Assembly: GCF_014696875.1 (NCBI RefSeq)
Contig: NZ_JACJQV010000156.1
Location: 22,417-86,416, forward strand
Direction: 5' to 3'
DNA length: 64,000 bases
Source of the DNA: Microcystis wesenbergii FACHB-1317
GTDB taxonomy: Bacteria > Cyanobacteriota > Cyanobacteriia > Cyanobacteriales > Microcystaceae
Shown: positions 49,697 to 59,025 of the stretch, piece after piece
How positions within the stretch are numbered: the stretch's first letter is position 1
Layout: every line of letters starts with the position of its first letter
Made by a program: the position numbers and the translations under genes
Notes under the pieces: model-generated
What the model saw: the letters and a program-made list of their open reading frames with translations, nothing else
The model's database searches: none
Told to the model about the DNA's origin: nothing

Positions 49697-50626
49697 CTAA
49701 AACCCCAATTTCTTTAAGAGGGATTTCGTTGAAACGATGTGTCGATCTAATCCTAAACGATCGGGACTGACTCCGAGCGCTAAAGCGACTAATTGGGAAA
49801 AATGTAACACGGGTAAACCTAAACTTCGATCGATCGCTTTTGCCACTTCCGGTTGTCGGGAATCAAGATTAAGATGGCATAAAGGACAAGGGGTGACTAA
49901 ACAATCGGCCCCCGCTGCCATCGCCTCTAAAATGTGTTTTCCTGCCATTTGGAACGATTGGGTGGTGGCATAACTGGACAGGGGCCAACCACAGCATTGA
50001 GTGCGTCCTTGATAATAAATCGGATTTGCTCCCACGGCTCGAAAGACATTTTCTAGGGATTCCGGCTGAAAGGGATTATCGTAGGGAAGAGTATCCTGGG
50101 CGCGCAGGAGATAACAACCATAAAAACCGGCACAATTTAAGCCTGATAAGGGACGAATCACCTTGGCTGCCAGATTATCTAGGCCATAATCGCCGACAAT
50201 TGCCCAGAGTAGGTGCTTAACCGTCGTCGTACCTTGGTAGGGGGAACAATGTTCTTTCTGTAAATAATTATTAACTTCCTCAACATAATTGGGATTATTA
50301 TGCTTTGCTTCCTTCAAGCGCTCGTCCACATGACCGATCACCCCTTGACAGGTGCTACAGTGAGTCAACAGGGGTAAATTGAGGGCTTCCGCTAGGGCAA
50401 TATTGCGCGCATTGACGGCATCTTCCAAGAGTTGCGAATCTTCCTTATAGGTTCCCGAACCACAACAGGCAGCTTTTTTGAGTTCGACTAAATTAATCCC
50501 CAAAGCTTCCGTCAGGGCTGCCGTCGATAAATATAGTTCCCGACAGGCACCTTGAGCGACACAACCGGGAAAATAAGCATACTGGAGATTTTTGACTGTC
50601 ATGGATTCTAGGAAATTACTACTCAT
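49697..50626 (-). CDS. HdrB-like CCG-domain iron-sulfur protein
   Basis: This 309-residue protein has two CCG domains (CX31-39CCX35-36CXXC type): [11 protein letters not shown] ... [13 protein letters not shown] ... HCSTCQG, and GFYGCYLL ... TQCCGWPLS ... CPLCHLNL. It is similar to heterodisulfide reductase subunit B. In cyanobacteria, which lack methanogenesis, it is a predicted soluble redox protein of unknown partner. ATG 50626 is used, and an in-frame ATG at 50602 is possible. Confidence 0.85.
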   Translation of the reverse strand: MSSNFLESMTVKNLQYAYFPGCVAQGACRELYLSTAALTEALGINLVELKKAACCGSGTYKEDSQLLEDAVNARNIALAEALNLPLLTHCSTCQGVIGHVDERLKEAKHNNPNYVEEVNNYLQKEHCSPYQGTTTVKHLLWAIVGDYGLDNLAAKVIRPLSGLNCAGFYGCYLLRAQDTLPYDNPFQPESLENVFRAVGANPIYYQGRTQCCGWPLSSYATTQSFQMAGKHILEAMAAGADCLVTPCPLCHLNLDSRQPEVAKAIDRSLGLPVLHFSQLVALALGVSPDRLGLDRHIVSTKSLLKKLGF

Positions 50627-50759
50627 TGCCTATCTACCATCTTGGCTCCCTTCCCCCCTGTCATCACTAAAGTCATGGAATTTCTTAACAGACAGTCTTT
50701 TGTGAGCTGCTCCGAACAAGTGTACAGTAGTTTGTCCCTAGAAATAATATCCAAAAAGG

Positions 50760-50793
50760 AGGAGAGCCATCTCAATAGTATAGTGGCTCTCCT
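50760..50793 (-). terminator. rho-independent terminator for the STAS gene
   Basis: On the minus strand AGGAGAGCCA (50793-50784) pairs with TGGCTCTCCT (50769-50760), then CCTTTTTGG follows. The ten-base stem and T-run are typical. It lies 126 bases past the STAS stop. No gene was accepted in 50627-50918. Confidence 0.7.
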
Positions 50794-50918
50794 TGAGAAA
50801 AATTGTTGTCCTCAGGAGTCGGTTGTACAAATGGGAATCTGCCTGGTCAAGAGGTGATTTACGGGTAGAATTGAGATTGTAGCCGAGAAATTACGGCGAG
50901 AAACGCTATTTTGTCGGC

Positions 50919-51269
50919 TTACGCCGCTTGGGGGAGAGTGATAACAGCATCAAAGTCAGCACGGCTAGAGAAAATCGAGAGAACCCGATCGAGTTGGGTT
51001 AATTCAAAGATAATCTTGACTGAAGGTGGAATAGAACAGATATTGAAGGATTTTTCTTGACTTTGAGCCAGACGAAAGGCGGTAACTAAAGCCATTAATC
51101 CGGCACTGTCGAGGAACTCCACCCTGCTCATATCCACGAGAAAAGTGATCGAGCTGCTCCGGTTAACCAGATTGGCGAGCTGCTCTTGAAATTCTAGGAC
51201 GTTAGCGGCGGTAATATAGCCACTTGGCTCAAATAGAGCAATTTCTGGGACTTTTACAGGACTTTTCAT
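50919..51269 (-). CDS. STAS-domain anti-sigma factor antagonist-type protein
   Basis: This 116-residue single STAS domain contains VDMSRVEFLDSAGLMALV, where the serine in DSAGL is the phosphorylation site in SpoIIAA/RsbV-type proteins. It probably belongs to a partner-switching circuit with a serine kinase and phosphatase not seen here. It is monocistronic, with a good terminator. Confidence 0.85.
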   Translation of the reverse strand: MKSPVKVPEIALFEPSGYITAANVLEFQEQLANLVNRSSSITFLVDMSRVEFLDSAGLMALVTAFRLAQSQEKSFNICSIPPSVKIIFELTQLDRVLSIFSSRADFDAVITLPQAA

Positions 51270-51629
51270 GGCTGGGCTTTGAAATTCATAAATGAACCTT
51301 TTAACTGGAAATCAGATACCGCTATTATGTCCTAACTTTCTGATTTTGTAACCTTGGTCTTGAGCAATTTTCTCTCTCCCGAGCAAGATTAATCTTTTTT
51401 AAATCTTTCCCCCTGTAGGAAGGAACCACTTTTAGGTTAACCTTGTAATCTGGGCAGTAAAGAGAAACAGTGATCAGGACTGACTAGGGTAAACATCAGG
51501 GGAAAATCGTTAGGTTTAAGCTCTAATCCCGAATGACTGATGATGACCCAGCATTCTACCAGTATTTTTGCTAAAATAAAGTAAAGCAGGATACGAAAAC
51601 TAGATTTATTGAACTAGAGTAATAAAATT
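51270..51629. other. intergenic gap, no recognised feature
   Basis: AT-rich sequence between divergent genes with no repeats, hairpins or RNA genes recognised. It probably contains the promoters of both flanking genes. Confidence 0.3.
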
Positions 51630-51824
51630 GTGGATACCCAGCCGACTATCCGCCAATTAGTGGAAAAAGCCCTATATTATCGTCAAATCACGCCAGAAAT
51701 CGAGAACGGAATTAATGAAATACTCGGTCGTCTTGGCTATGTTTCTGATGTGGATTATGAGGCCCTAGAGTTACTCATGGATGAAATGGACGAGTGCCGG
51801 ATTAATCTGGTTCCGCGTCGGTAA
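51630..51824 (+). CDS. small hypothetical protein, acidic
   Basis: The 64-residue protein starts at GTG 51630 and reads MDTQPTIRQLVEKALYYRQ, with helical acidic EINEILGRLGY and a tail LMDEMDECRINLVPRR. It resembles short conserved cyanobacterial proteins of unknown function. No ribosome site of note. Its length and codon pattern favour a real gene. Confidence 0.6.
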   Translation: MDTQPTIRQLVEKALYYRQITPEIENGINEILGRLGYVSDVDYEALELLMDEMDECRINLVPRR

Positions 51825-51861
51825 CTTCAGTTATCAGTGGTTGTGAGTTTTCAGTTATTGG

Positions 51862-52065
51862 CGGTCGAGAAGGTCGTCGCCGACCTCCCCTCCCATTCAG
51901 AACCGTGCATGAGACTTTCACCTCCCACGGCTCCTAGTTTGACTGTTCCATTGTTAGGGATACAGCTTGTCTTAGCCCCTTGCAATATCCTCTTTTGGAG
52001 CTTAAAAACGTATCGTTGAACTTTCACCCAATTGATAGCTTTCCATAACGCTCTGCTGCCACTCT
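51862..52065 (-). mobile_element. collapsed group II intron with intact domain V
   Basis: The 34-base domain V is at 51900-51933 (minus). The outer stem GAGCCGTG/CACGGTTC includes the AGC catalytic triad, and a five-base distal stem is capped by GAAA. Just upstream (about 51980-52055, minus) a frame reads WKAINWVKVQRYVFKLQKRI, the typical start of a group II intron reverse transcriptase. Within about 20 codons it passes into the intron 3' region. Most of the RT is deleted. Exact outer ends are uncertain. Confidence 0.75.
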
Positions 52066-52118
52066 CGCAAAATCCCTGTCAACTCATAAGTGCTGAAACG
52101 GCTCCCTCGGATTTCGTG

Positions 52119-52195
52119 GGTAAAATGTATTCTAAGATACAGTTCTGCTGGCGAGCCAGTGGAACGAACCAGAAAGACACAAAGGACACAAAGAT
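52119..52195. repeat. dispersed repeat, copy 2 (inverted)
   Basis: Diverged reverse complement of 1535-1625 (GGGTAAAATGTATT, GTGGAACGAACCA, AAAGACACAAAGGACACAAA). Followed by CGCTCGCTACGCGAG, a short palindrome near 52231. No gene was accepted in 52070-52481. Confidence 0.6.
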
Positions 52196-52481
52196 CGATC
52201 GCTCCTATATAAGTTAAACTGGTCGCAACGCGCTCGCTACGCGAGATCACACAAAGAATAAGAGAGCCCTGCAACTCTTATTTCCCCTTCCAGTGCTGCC
52301 TTGGTTTCTAACAACAACTCGGAAATTTAGTTTCTATCAGTTATTGTCCGCCGGAAAGCTTGCCCAGAAAGAAAGCTAGGGTTTAGAGGTAATCAGGACT
52401 TTCCCAGAGTCCCGAAAGAGCGATAGCTATGGCGGTGTCTGACCATTAATTATACCCGATCACCTATCCAATCCATAAATG

Positions 52482-53717
52482 TTATGGCATTCTTAATGCA
52501 AATCTCCAACGTCCACAGCCATTGCCAACTAAAGAACGGGTTGCTAACCCAAATACTTGATTGTGAAGAACATGGGCATTTTCATCATCAATGTAATCTA
52601 CAAAACAATAGACATGATCGAGGTCAGTGCTACTTGGCCCACTTACACAGATGTCTCCTGGCTTCAAACTATCCATAGAGGTAATTTTTGTCCAGTTATG
52701 ACTTAATGCCCACTCAACAAATTTATCTACATTGACTGATGGAAGGGTGTCTAGTGTAGGATGAGGTAGTTCGCATAAATGCAGACAACTAACTTGATGA
52801 GCAACACAACCATTTGTTACAGCATTAGTTGACCATTGTGTTGGAATATCATCAATAAACCATCGTTCAACTTCACGTCGAACAGCTTGATAGTTATTTT
52901 TAAAGAAAGTCACAAATTTCTGAGCAGAATCGGGGCGATTCGCTGTGAAATCTGGACAATCTGGAATAGGTTTATTTGCTGCAACTAAAGCTGTATGAGC
53001 ATTAGGAAAAGCCTGAAGAAACCCGATTAATGATTCCTTGGTTGTATAAAAACGTGTGTATTTTGCTTCTGGGCCTGCATAAGCAGTAATGGCGGGGGTT
53101 CCATTCTCTGAACGGTTAAGTTCTAGCCAAGTGATAGAGTTCTGAACCTCTGATGGATTTGGTGGTGTGGTTTCTCCAAATAAAGTTTTGCCGTAGGCTT
53201 GAATTGTTTCAAAGTTTAGCGTTTGAGCAAGGTTTGATGATCCGGGAATGACCTCATAGGTTACGCCATGAGGAATCCCTGAAACAATTTTTGTATGTTC
53301 ATTATTCCAAGGATTATGGCCTAGTGCTTCGACGGTTGCAATAGAAGCCTCTCCAGTAATTTCATCAGGACCAACATCAGCGTAAATAGCATAGACAGTC
53401 TTATTTTTGTAAGAGACTTTGGCAATATCGCCAAGTTGACAGCTTACATTGGTTACTTCTTTCCAGTTCCCTGGTAAGACATAGTAAGGAATGATTCTTG
53501 CATTCACATAATCACCGTCGCCTTTCCAGCCATTGTCTCTGCCTAGAGCAGTCTGAAGTTGACCTGAACCGTCTATTTGGACTGCATCGGGACTACCATC
53601 TGCGTCTGTATCAGCATCAGCCGTGATCAGGACGTGGCCGTTATCTAAAACAACAACGACAGGATTAGAAGAATTATCTCCGCCGTTTTTCCATGAATGG
53701 TTAATATCTCTTGACAT
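52482..53717 (-). CDS. GH75-like plus NlpC/P60-like two-domain protein (putative wall-active enzyme)
   Basis: In this 411-residue protein, the N-terminal half (about 1-160) has an acidic ADADTDADG stretch (33-41) and IYADVGPDEITGEASIATVE (111-130), resembling the catalytic Asp and Glu region of GH75 chitosanases. The C-terminal half has a possible Cys-His dyad: C304 in NGCVAHQVSC, the LKPGDI turn (351-356) and H368 in DHVYCF, as in NlpC/P60 or CHAP peptidases. There is no signal peptide or transmembrane segment. I do not recognise the full protein. Assignments are motif-level. Confidence 0.6.
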   Translation of the reverse strand: MSRDINHSWKNGGDNSSNPVVVVLDNGHVLITADADTDADGSPDAVQIDGSGQLQTALGRDNGWKGDGDYVNARIIPYYVLPGNWKEVTNVSCQLGDIAKVSYKNKTVYAIYADVGPDEITGEASIATVEALGHNPWNNEHTKIVSGIPHGVTYEVIPGSSNLAQTLNFETIQAYGKTLFGETTPPNPSEVQNSITWLELNRSENGTPAITAYAGPEAKYTRFYTTKESLIGFLQAFPNAHTALVAANKPIPDCPDFTANRPDSAQKFVTFFKNNYQAVRREVERWFIDDIPTQWSTNAVTNGCVAHQVSCLHLCELPHPTLDTLPSVNVDKFVEWALSHNWTKITSMDSLKPGDICVSGPSSTDLDHVYCFVDYIDDENAHVLHNQVFGLATRSLVGNGCGRWRFALRMP

Positions 53718-54069
53718 AGAACCTCTCTTCGATGTCTTGACTAAATTTCTGATGTGTTAGGGGTATAACTATTAATCATACCCCTCCCCGCAGTCGAGCA
53801 ACCTCCTCTATCCTACTATCCCACTTCCATCGGTCTAACACCCCCTTAACTAAGGCGGTTTAATCTCCTCAATTGGGGCATAATTACCTTAGAGGGTAGT
53901 CTAGCGCCCCACCCAAGTGGTATCTAGCACATTTAAGGTAAAGGCGAAATTAAAAATTGTTGCTATCGTAGAGCCAAACGTCTAGAATGGTCATTAATTT
54001 TTGTGAATGGTCGGGTCTTCTAACCGAGGGCATTGACGAAAAACACATTGTATCTGTCCTAGAGGCACT
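53718..54069. other. gap upstream of the acyl-CoA dehydrogenase gene
   Basis: No repeats were recognised. A 28-codon frame at 53987-54073 is listed separately. The segment 53718-53980 shows no coding or RNA feature. Confidence 0.3.
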
Positions 54070-54073
54070 ATGA
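53987..54073 (+). CDS. 28-codon ORF coupled to the acyl-CoA dehydrogenase
   Basis: ATG 53987 opens a frame ending TGA 54071-54073, overlapping the next ATG (ATGA). It encodes MVINFCEWSGLLTEGIDEKH and then IVSVLEAL. It may be a coupling leader peptide or the last codons of a lost upstream gene. It is not recognised. Confidence 0.3.
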   Translation: MVINFCEWSGLLTEGIDEKHIVSVLEAL

Positions 54074-55869
54074 AAAAGCTTAAGCAATACTGGACTGCTG
54101 AAGCACTGGAAAAAGACTTAGGCGATCCTCTCAATCCCGATAACCCTCTATCCTACAAGCGGGTGATCGAAATTGATGAGAGCGAAGAATTTCCCCACGA
54201 GGAAATTCGCTGGTTATACGACTGGAAACTCCAACACTACTACATTCCCACGGATTGCGGCGGTGAATTTACCTCCTTTGAGGAATTTGTCGCTTTTGTG
54301 CGGGTACTGTCTCGACGGGATCAAACTATCGGCATCGCTTTTACTACCCTATTCTGGTCGTTTTTAAACTGGATGGCGGGAACCCCAGAACAGAAACAGA
54401 AGCTCGCCCGTTTTATCATGGATGACTATGGAGCGATGTGTCTGGGTTACTCGGAAAAGGAACACGGTAGCGATCTGATCAATGGTGATCTGACCGCGAC
54501 GAAGGTGGAAGGAGGTTATATTCTCAATGGTGAGAAATGGCCGATTAACCGGGCGACTATCTCTGGAATTTCCTTTATTTTGGCGAAAACCGATGCTAAC
54601 GGCGGGCCGAAGTGTTTAACCCTATTTATGGTGGATAAACGGCAATTAGACCCCGAAAAATACTATAATTTGCCGAAAATATACACCCATGGCGTGCGGG
54701 CCTCGGATATGAGTGGCATTGGTTTTAAGGATTGTTTTGTCCCCGATTCCATGCGTTTACGGGAGGAGGGAGACGGTTTAGAATTAGCCCTGAAAGGTTT
54801 CCAAATTACCCGAATGTTGTGCGCTGCTTTTTCCCACGGGGCAGCCGATACCGCTTTAAGAACTACCCTCGGTTTTGCCGTTAATCGGGTAATTTATCAG
54901 AAAACTGTGATGGATTTGCCCCAACCCCGGCGCACTCTCGTGGATGCTTTCCTTGACATCCTCATTTGTGATTGCGAGACGATTCCGTCCGCGAGAGGTT
55001 TTCATATTATCCCCGAACAGTTTAGCGTCTGGGCTTCGGTGGTAAAATATTTTGTTACTGTCCGTCTGGAGGAGATGGTTAATAGTGTTTATGTGGTCTT
55101 GGGATCGCGTTTTTATATGCGAGAAGAACACGAATTCGGCATCTTCCAGAAGCTACTGCGAGATAATTCGATTATCAGTATGTTTGACGGCAGTTCGATC
55201 GTCAATCTTCATGCTTTAATCCTACAATTGCGTCCTTTAACCAAATATCGGGCTAAACGCAACTCGCGCACTATGTCAGCGTTAAAAAGCCGTTTAGAGG
55301 CGATTTTTAGCCTAGAAAAGTCAGTTCCTCCCTTTGAACCCAATAATTTAGAATTATTTGGCCGGGGAATGGATGATTCCCTACAGGGTTTAGAGATTGC
55401 CCTTGATATGCTGGAGGGATTGAAAGATTCTCAGGAGGTGGACCTGGAAGTATTAGAAAATCTATTGATGTTGGGTAATTTAGTTTTAGAGGAACTAAAT
55501 GCTCACGATGAACAGATTAGTCAATCGAAATTCGAGTATGGTCACGACCAATCACCCGAATTGTTCGAGATTGCCAAGAAATACTGCACTTTACACGCCG
55601 CTTCTGCTTGTTTACACACTTGGCTTTATAATCGTTCCATCTTGGGTGAATTTTTTGCCCGGGGGGAATGGTTGGTGTTGAGTTTACACCGATTACTGCG
55701 AACTCTGCGGCCGCTGCCTTACACTCTATCTGAGGTGTATGTAGAAAATGTTGCCCAGGAATTGCTGAAATTATATCGAGAAAATCAACATTTTTCGATC
55801 GCACCTTTTCAATTAGCCCATTCACAAACTACCGAGGAAAAAACCCATGAACTCCAACTCCAATCTTAA
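54070..55869 (+). CDS. acyl-CoA dehydrogenase-like protein, carrier-protein partner type
   Basis: This 599-residue flavoprotein has the acyl-CoA dehydrogenase fold: GYSEKEHGSDLINGDLTATK in the middle domain, the C-terminal domain FDGSSIVNLHALILQL, and an extended C-terminal region (about 420-599). It is followed by an acyl carrier protein gene overlapping by 23 bases. A dehydrogenase acting on a carrier-bound acyl chain is therefore likely, as in AnaB of anatoxin synthesis, though no synthetase genes are present here. The substrate is unknown. Confidence 0.8.
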   Translation: MKKLKQYWTAEALEKDLGDPLNPDNPLSYKRVIEIDESEEFPHEEIRWLYDWKLQHYYIPTDCGGEFTSFEEFVAFVRVLSRRDQTIGIAFTTLFWSFLNWMAGTPEQKQKLARFIMDDYGAMCLGYSEKEHGSDLINGDLTATKVEGGYILNGEKWPINRATISGISFILAKTDANGGPKCLTLFMVDKRQLDPEKYYNLPKIYTHGVRASDMSGIGFKDCFVPDSMRLREEGDGLELALKGFQITRMLCAAFSHGAADTALRTTLGFAVNRVIYQKTVMDLPQPRRTLVDAFLDILICDCETIPSARGFHIIPEQFSVWASVVKYFVTVRLEEMVNSVYVVLGSRFYMREEHEFGIFQKLLRDNSIISMFDGSSIVNLHALILQLRPLTKYRAKRNSRTMSALKSRLEAIFSLEKSVPPFEPNNLELFGRGMDDSLQGLEIALDMLEGLKDSQEVDLEVLENLLMLGNLVLEELNAHDEQISQSKFEYGHDQSPELFEIAKKYCTLHAASACLHTWLYNRSILGEFFARGEWLVLSLHRLLRTLRPLPYTLSEVYVENVAQELLKLYRENQHFSIAPFQLAHSQTTEEKTHELQLQS

Positions 55870-56209
55870 TAATCTGGTACAAAATTGGTTAGTTAAACAG
55901 TTAGCCGATCAGTTATCTTTGGATGCAAAAACGATTAATGTGACTGAACCTTTAACCCGTTATGGTTTAGATTCGATCGATGCGGTAACGATGGTGGGTG
56001 ATCTAGAAGATTGGGTCGGTCAAGAGTTACCTTCTACCCTTTTCTGGGATTATTCTACTATTGAAAAAGCGTCTCTTTTCCTAGTAGAAAACTACGATCT
56101 TTCTAATCTTTCTGGTGAGGAAACCCCCGCAGAAGTTGCCCCCGTCGCTGAAAAAGCTGAACCGGCCGTTAGTGGTGGCAAAGGTTGGAGTTTATTCGGT
56201 CGTCGTTAA
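55847..56209 (+). CDS. acyl carrier protein with C-terminal extension
   Basis: The 120-residue protein has a 4'-phosphopantetheine attachment motif YGLDSIDAV (serine in DSI) and a typical helical carrier core (about residues 1-85). An Ala/Glu/Pro linker and a short tail SGGKGWSLFGRR follow. It overlaps the dehydrogenase gene, so a 1:1 partnership is likely. It is not the fatty-acid-synthase ACP, which is shorter. Confidence 0.85.
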   Translation: MNSNSNLNNLVQNWLVKQLADQLSLDAKTINVTEPLTRYGLDSIDAVTMVGDLEDWVGQELPSTLFWDYSTIEKASLFLVENYDLSNLSGEETPAEVAPVAEKAEPAVSGGKGWSLFGRR

Positions 56210-56212
56210 TTT

Positions 56213-56289
56213 TAGGTGTAGGGTGGGTTAGGCGAAGACAATTTATGCTAGGGAAAATTATCTAGTATTCGCCGTAACCCACCTAATAT
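56213..56289. repeat. GTGGGTTA-type inverted repeat
   Basis: TAGGTGTAGGGTGGGTTAGGCGAA and TTCGCCGTAACCCACCTAA form imperfect inverted arms around an AT-rich centre. It is of the common cyanobacterial small hairpin class and lies directly after the acyl carrier gene. Confidence 0.65.
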
Positions 56290-56485
56290 TAGTTATCAAT
56301 TGGCTCTGTTCTCTACTCACCAGTATAGGAATTGCTAAGTACCTAAACAAAATTAATTACCCATTTCTCCGTAAAGCAACAATCGCTGTATTTCTTTTCT
56401 GTTGCCCGTTCCGCAGTTCTGGAGTTCCCTCTCACCACTAGGAAATTTATTTTGTACGACTACTTATAAATTGAAATATACAAAA

Positions 56486-56509
56486 AAGGGCGCTCAATTG
56501 AGCGTCCTT
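56486..56509 (-). terminator. rho-independent terminator between acp and ctaE
   Basis: AAGGGCGCTCAATTGAGCGTCCTT forms a stem, with a T-run on the minus strand (GTATATTTCA after TTTTTT). It lies 22 bases past the ctaE stop. The plus side is followed by TTCTCC, so both directions may stop here. A partial MITE end (GACTACTTATA) is at about 56459-56469. Confidence 0.7.
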
Positions 56510-56531
56510 TTCTCCTACTAAATAACAAAAA

Positions 56532-57155
56532 TTATCTCAAGATATACACCAGTAAAAACAGGATAATCCAGACCACATCGACGAAATGCCAGTATAATTC
56601 TGCCGCTTCGACACCAAAGTGAGATTGACTAGAATAGTGGTCTTTTTGACGAGAACGCCAGAGGACCGATAGAATTAGCACTAAACCAAAAGTAACGTGG
56701 AGACCGTGGAATCCGGTTAAGGCATAAAAAGCGCTGGTGAAAACATTAGTTGTCAGACCGAATTCAGCGTGATAATATTCGTATCCTTGACCACAAAGGA
56801 AGATAATTCCCATCAGGGCAGTAATGCCGAACCACAATTGTAAACCGGCATTATTGTTTTGTTTAATCGCCTTTTGTCCTATGTGCATAACAAAACTACT
56901 GGACACCAGAATAATCGTGTTAATTGTCGGTAGGGTTAATTCTAATTCGGGCGTGCCGGCGGGGGGCCAAACGGGTAACATGGTACGGTAGAACAAGAAA
57001 GCGGCAAATAAGCCTAAAAAGATGGAACTTTCCGCCACTAGAAACAAAACCACACCGAATAAGCGATGATCCGGGTGGCCATGATGTCCGTGTTCCACCG
57101 TTTCCTGATGATAATTGACAGAGAGTTGAGACTCTTCGAGCGTTGAACCTTGCAT
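56532..57155 (-). CDS. ctaE: cytochrome c oxidase subunit III
   Basis: This 207-residue polytopic protein (about five spans) has the subunit III signature GFHGLHVTFGLV and HFVDVVWIILFLLVYIL. It is part of the aa3-type terminal oxidase of the respiratory chain. Third gene of the ctaC-ctaD-ctaE cluster, separated from ctaD by a repeat block. Confidence 0.94.
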   Translation of the reverse strand: MQGSTLEESQLSVNYHQETVEHGHHGHPDHRLFGVVLFLVAESSIFLGLFAAFLFYRTMLPVWPPAGTPELELTLPTINTIILVSSSFVMHIGQKAIKQNNNAGLQLWFGITALMGIIFLCGQGYEYYHAEFGLTTNVFTSAFYALTGFHGLHVTFGLVLILSVLWRSRQKDHYSSQSHFGVEAAELYWHFVDVVWIILFLLVYILR

Positions 57156-57189
57156 GATTGAATGTCCTTAGTTTACACGGGAGACGGGG

Positions 57190-57319
57190 AGCTTTTTTTC
57201 AGTGATCAGTGGGAAGTGGGAAGCTTTTTTTCAGTGATCAGTAAACAGTGAACTGATAACTGATAACTGATAACTGATAACTGATAACTGATAACTGATA
57301 ACTGATAACTGATAACTGA
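57190..57319. repeat. heptamer tandem repeats between ctaD and ctaE
   Basis: Two CTTTTTTTCAGTGATCAGT segments are followed by about nine copies of AACTGAT up to the ctaD stop. Same class as the minC-minD block. Confidence 0.85.
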
Positions 57320-58996
57320 TTATTGGGATTCAGCGCCCACTTCAGCGAGGAGATCCTGTACTGATTCCGCTGCTTCTGATTCTTCCATATCAATACCGTA
57401 ATCGTAGGGGCCGGACCAAAGAATCGGCATTTCCTCGAAATTCTCGATAATTGGGGGAGAGGAGGTTTGCCATTCTAGGGTTAAAGCGCGCCAAGGATTA
57501 CGGCCGGCGGGTTGACCTTTAAAGGCACTCCAGACCATATTAATAGCGAAGGGAATACTCGATATACCGAGAATATAAGCCCCTGCGGTACTAAGAACAT
57601 TTAAACCCTGAAACTGCACATCATACAGGGCAATACGACGGTTCATACCCAATAATCCCAATTCGTGCATCGGCATGAAAGTTAAATTCAAACCGATAAA
57701 AGTGAGAACAAAGTGGATACGACCGAGAGTTTCGTTATACATCCGTCCGGTCATTTTCGGGAACCAATGGTAAACGGCAGAAAATAGGGCCATTGCCGTA
57801 CCACCAAATAGTACATAATGGAAGTGACCGACGACAAAATAGGTATCGTGGACGTGGATATCGAAGGGAACAGAAGCCAACATAATCCCAGTCAAACCAC
57901 CGATGAGGAAGGAAGACAGGAAACCGATCCCAAATAATAAAGACGTATTGAGACTAAGTTTACCCCCCCAAAGGGTGGCACACCAACTAAAGATTTTAAT
58001 GCCCGTGGGAACGGCGATTAACATAGTTGCCGCCATGAAAAACATCCGTAACCAGCCGGGGGTGCCGCTGGTGAACATATGGTGGGCCCAAACGATTAAA
58101 CCCAAGAAACAGATGGTGAGACTGGAATAGGCGATCGCTCGATAACCAAAAATCGGTTTGCGGGCATGAACTGGTAATATCTCCGATATCGTGCCGAAAA
58201 AGGGCAAAATCATGATATAAACAGCAGGATGGGAGTAAAACCAGAACATATGCTGATAAACCACCGGATCGCCGCCGCCGGCGGGATTAAAAAAGCTCGT
58301 GCCGGCGATTAAATCAAAGGACAAGAGAACGAGAGCAGAAGCGAGAACGGGGGTGGAAAGCAGTACCAGAGTCGAGGTGGCCAGCATTGCCCAACAAAAT
58401 AGCGGCATACTGTACAAATCCATCTCAGGAATCCGCATTTTCAGGATCGTGGTGATGAAATTAATCGAGCCTAAAATCGAAGAAGTCCCGATCAATAAAA
58501 GGCTCAAAATCCACAATTCTTCGCCCCATTTGCCGCTAATTAAGCTTAAAGGTGGGTAGGAAGTCCAACCGGACTGGGGTGCGCCGACAAAGAAACTGGA
58601 TAATAATAGCAGCCCGCCGGGGGGATTAAGCCAGAAAGCCACAGCGTTAAGACGAGGAAAAGCCATATCTTCCGCCCCAATCATCAGGGGAATGAGATAA
58701 TTGGCAAAACCTGCCCCAACTGGAACGATCCAAAGGAAGATCATGATCGTTCCGTGCATGGTCATGAATTGGTTATATAGTTCTGGGGAGACGAAATCGG
58801 GGTCGGGAGTGGCTAATTCCGTCCGCAGCACTTCCGCAAAAGCACCGCCAATAAAGAAGAAAAGAAAGGCAGTCACCAGATATTGAATCCCGATGACTTT
58901 ATGATCGGTGCAGAAAGTAAAGTAATCGGTCCACTTGCGGTGGTGGATCACCTCGGGAACGGTTGCTGGGGTGGTTATTTCCGTTGATGCTGTCAT
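57320..58996 (-). CDS. ctaD: cytochrome c oxidase subunit I
   Basis: This 558-residue protein has twelve predicted spans. Heme and copper ligands are visible: WTSYPPL region, HPAVYI, the CuB pair WAHHMFTSG, and the heme a/a3 histidines in GHFHYVLFGGTAMALF. It reduces oxygen to water and pumps protons. It lies 29 bases after ctaC, with which it is co-transcribed. Confidence 0.96.
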   Translation of the reverse strand: MTASTEITTPATVPEVIHHRKWTDYFTFCTDHKVIGIQYLVTAFLFFFIGGAFAEVLRTELATPDPDFVSPELYNQFMTMHGTIMIFLWIVPVGAGFANYLIPLMIGAEDMAFPRLNAVAFWLNPPGGLLLLSSFFVGAPQSGWTSYPPLSLISGKWGEELWILSLLLIGTSSILGSINFITTILKMRIPEMDLYSMPLFCWAMLATSTLVLLSTPVLASALVLLSFDLIAGTSFFNPAGGGDPVVYQHMFWFYSHPAVYIMILPFFGTISEILPVHARKPIFGYRAIAYSSLTICFLGLIVWAHHMFTSGTPGWLRMFFMAATMLIAVPTGIKIFSWCATLWGGKLSLNTSLLFGIGFLSSFLIGGLTGIMLASVPFDIHVHDTYFVVGHFHYVLFGGTAMALFSAVYHWFPKMTGRMYNETLGRIHFVLTFIGLNLTFMPMHELGLLGMNRRIALYDVQFQGLNVLSTAGAYILGISSIPFAINMVWSAFKGQPAGRNPWRALTLEWQTSSPPIIENFEEMPILWSGPYDYGIDMEESEAAESVQDLLAEVGAESQ

Positions 58997-59025
58997 AAGG
59001 CCAAGATTTTAGATGACAAGAAAAA

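Noticed and set aside
50642..50857. 71-codon frame after the HdrB-like gene
   Set aside because: It spans the stem-loop terminator of the STAS gene, starts at TTG and shows no conserved pattern.
52002..52274. 90-codon minus-strand frame over the intron remnant
   Set aside because: It reads a different frame from the recognisable reverse transcriptase start and overlaps repeat sequence, so it is probably not a gene.
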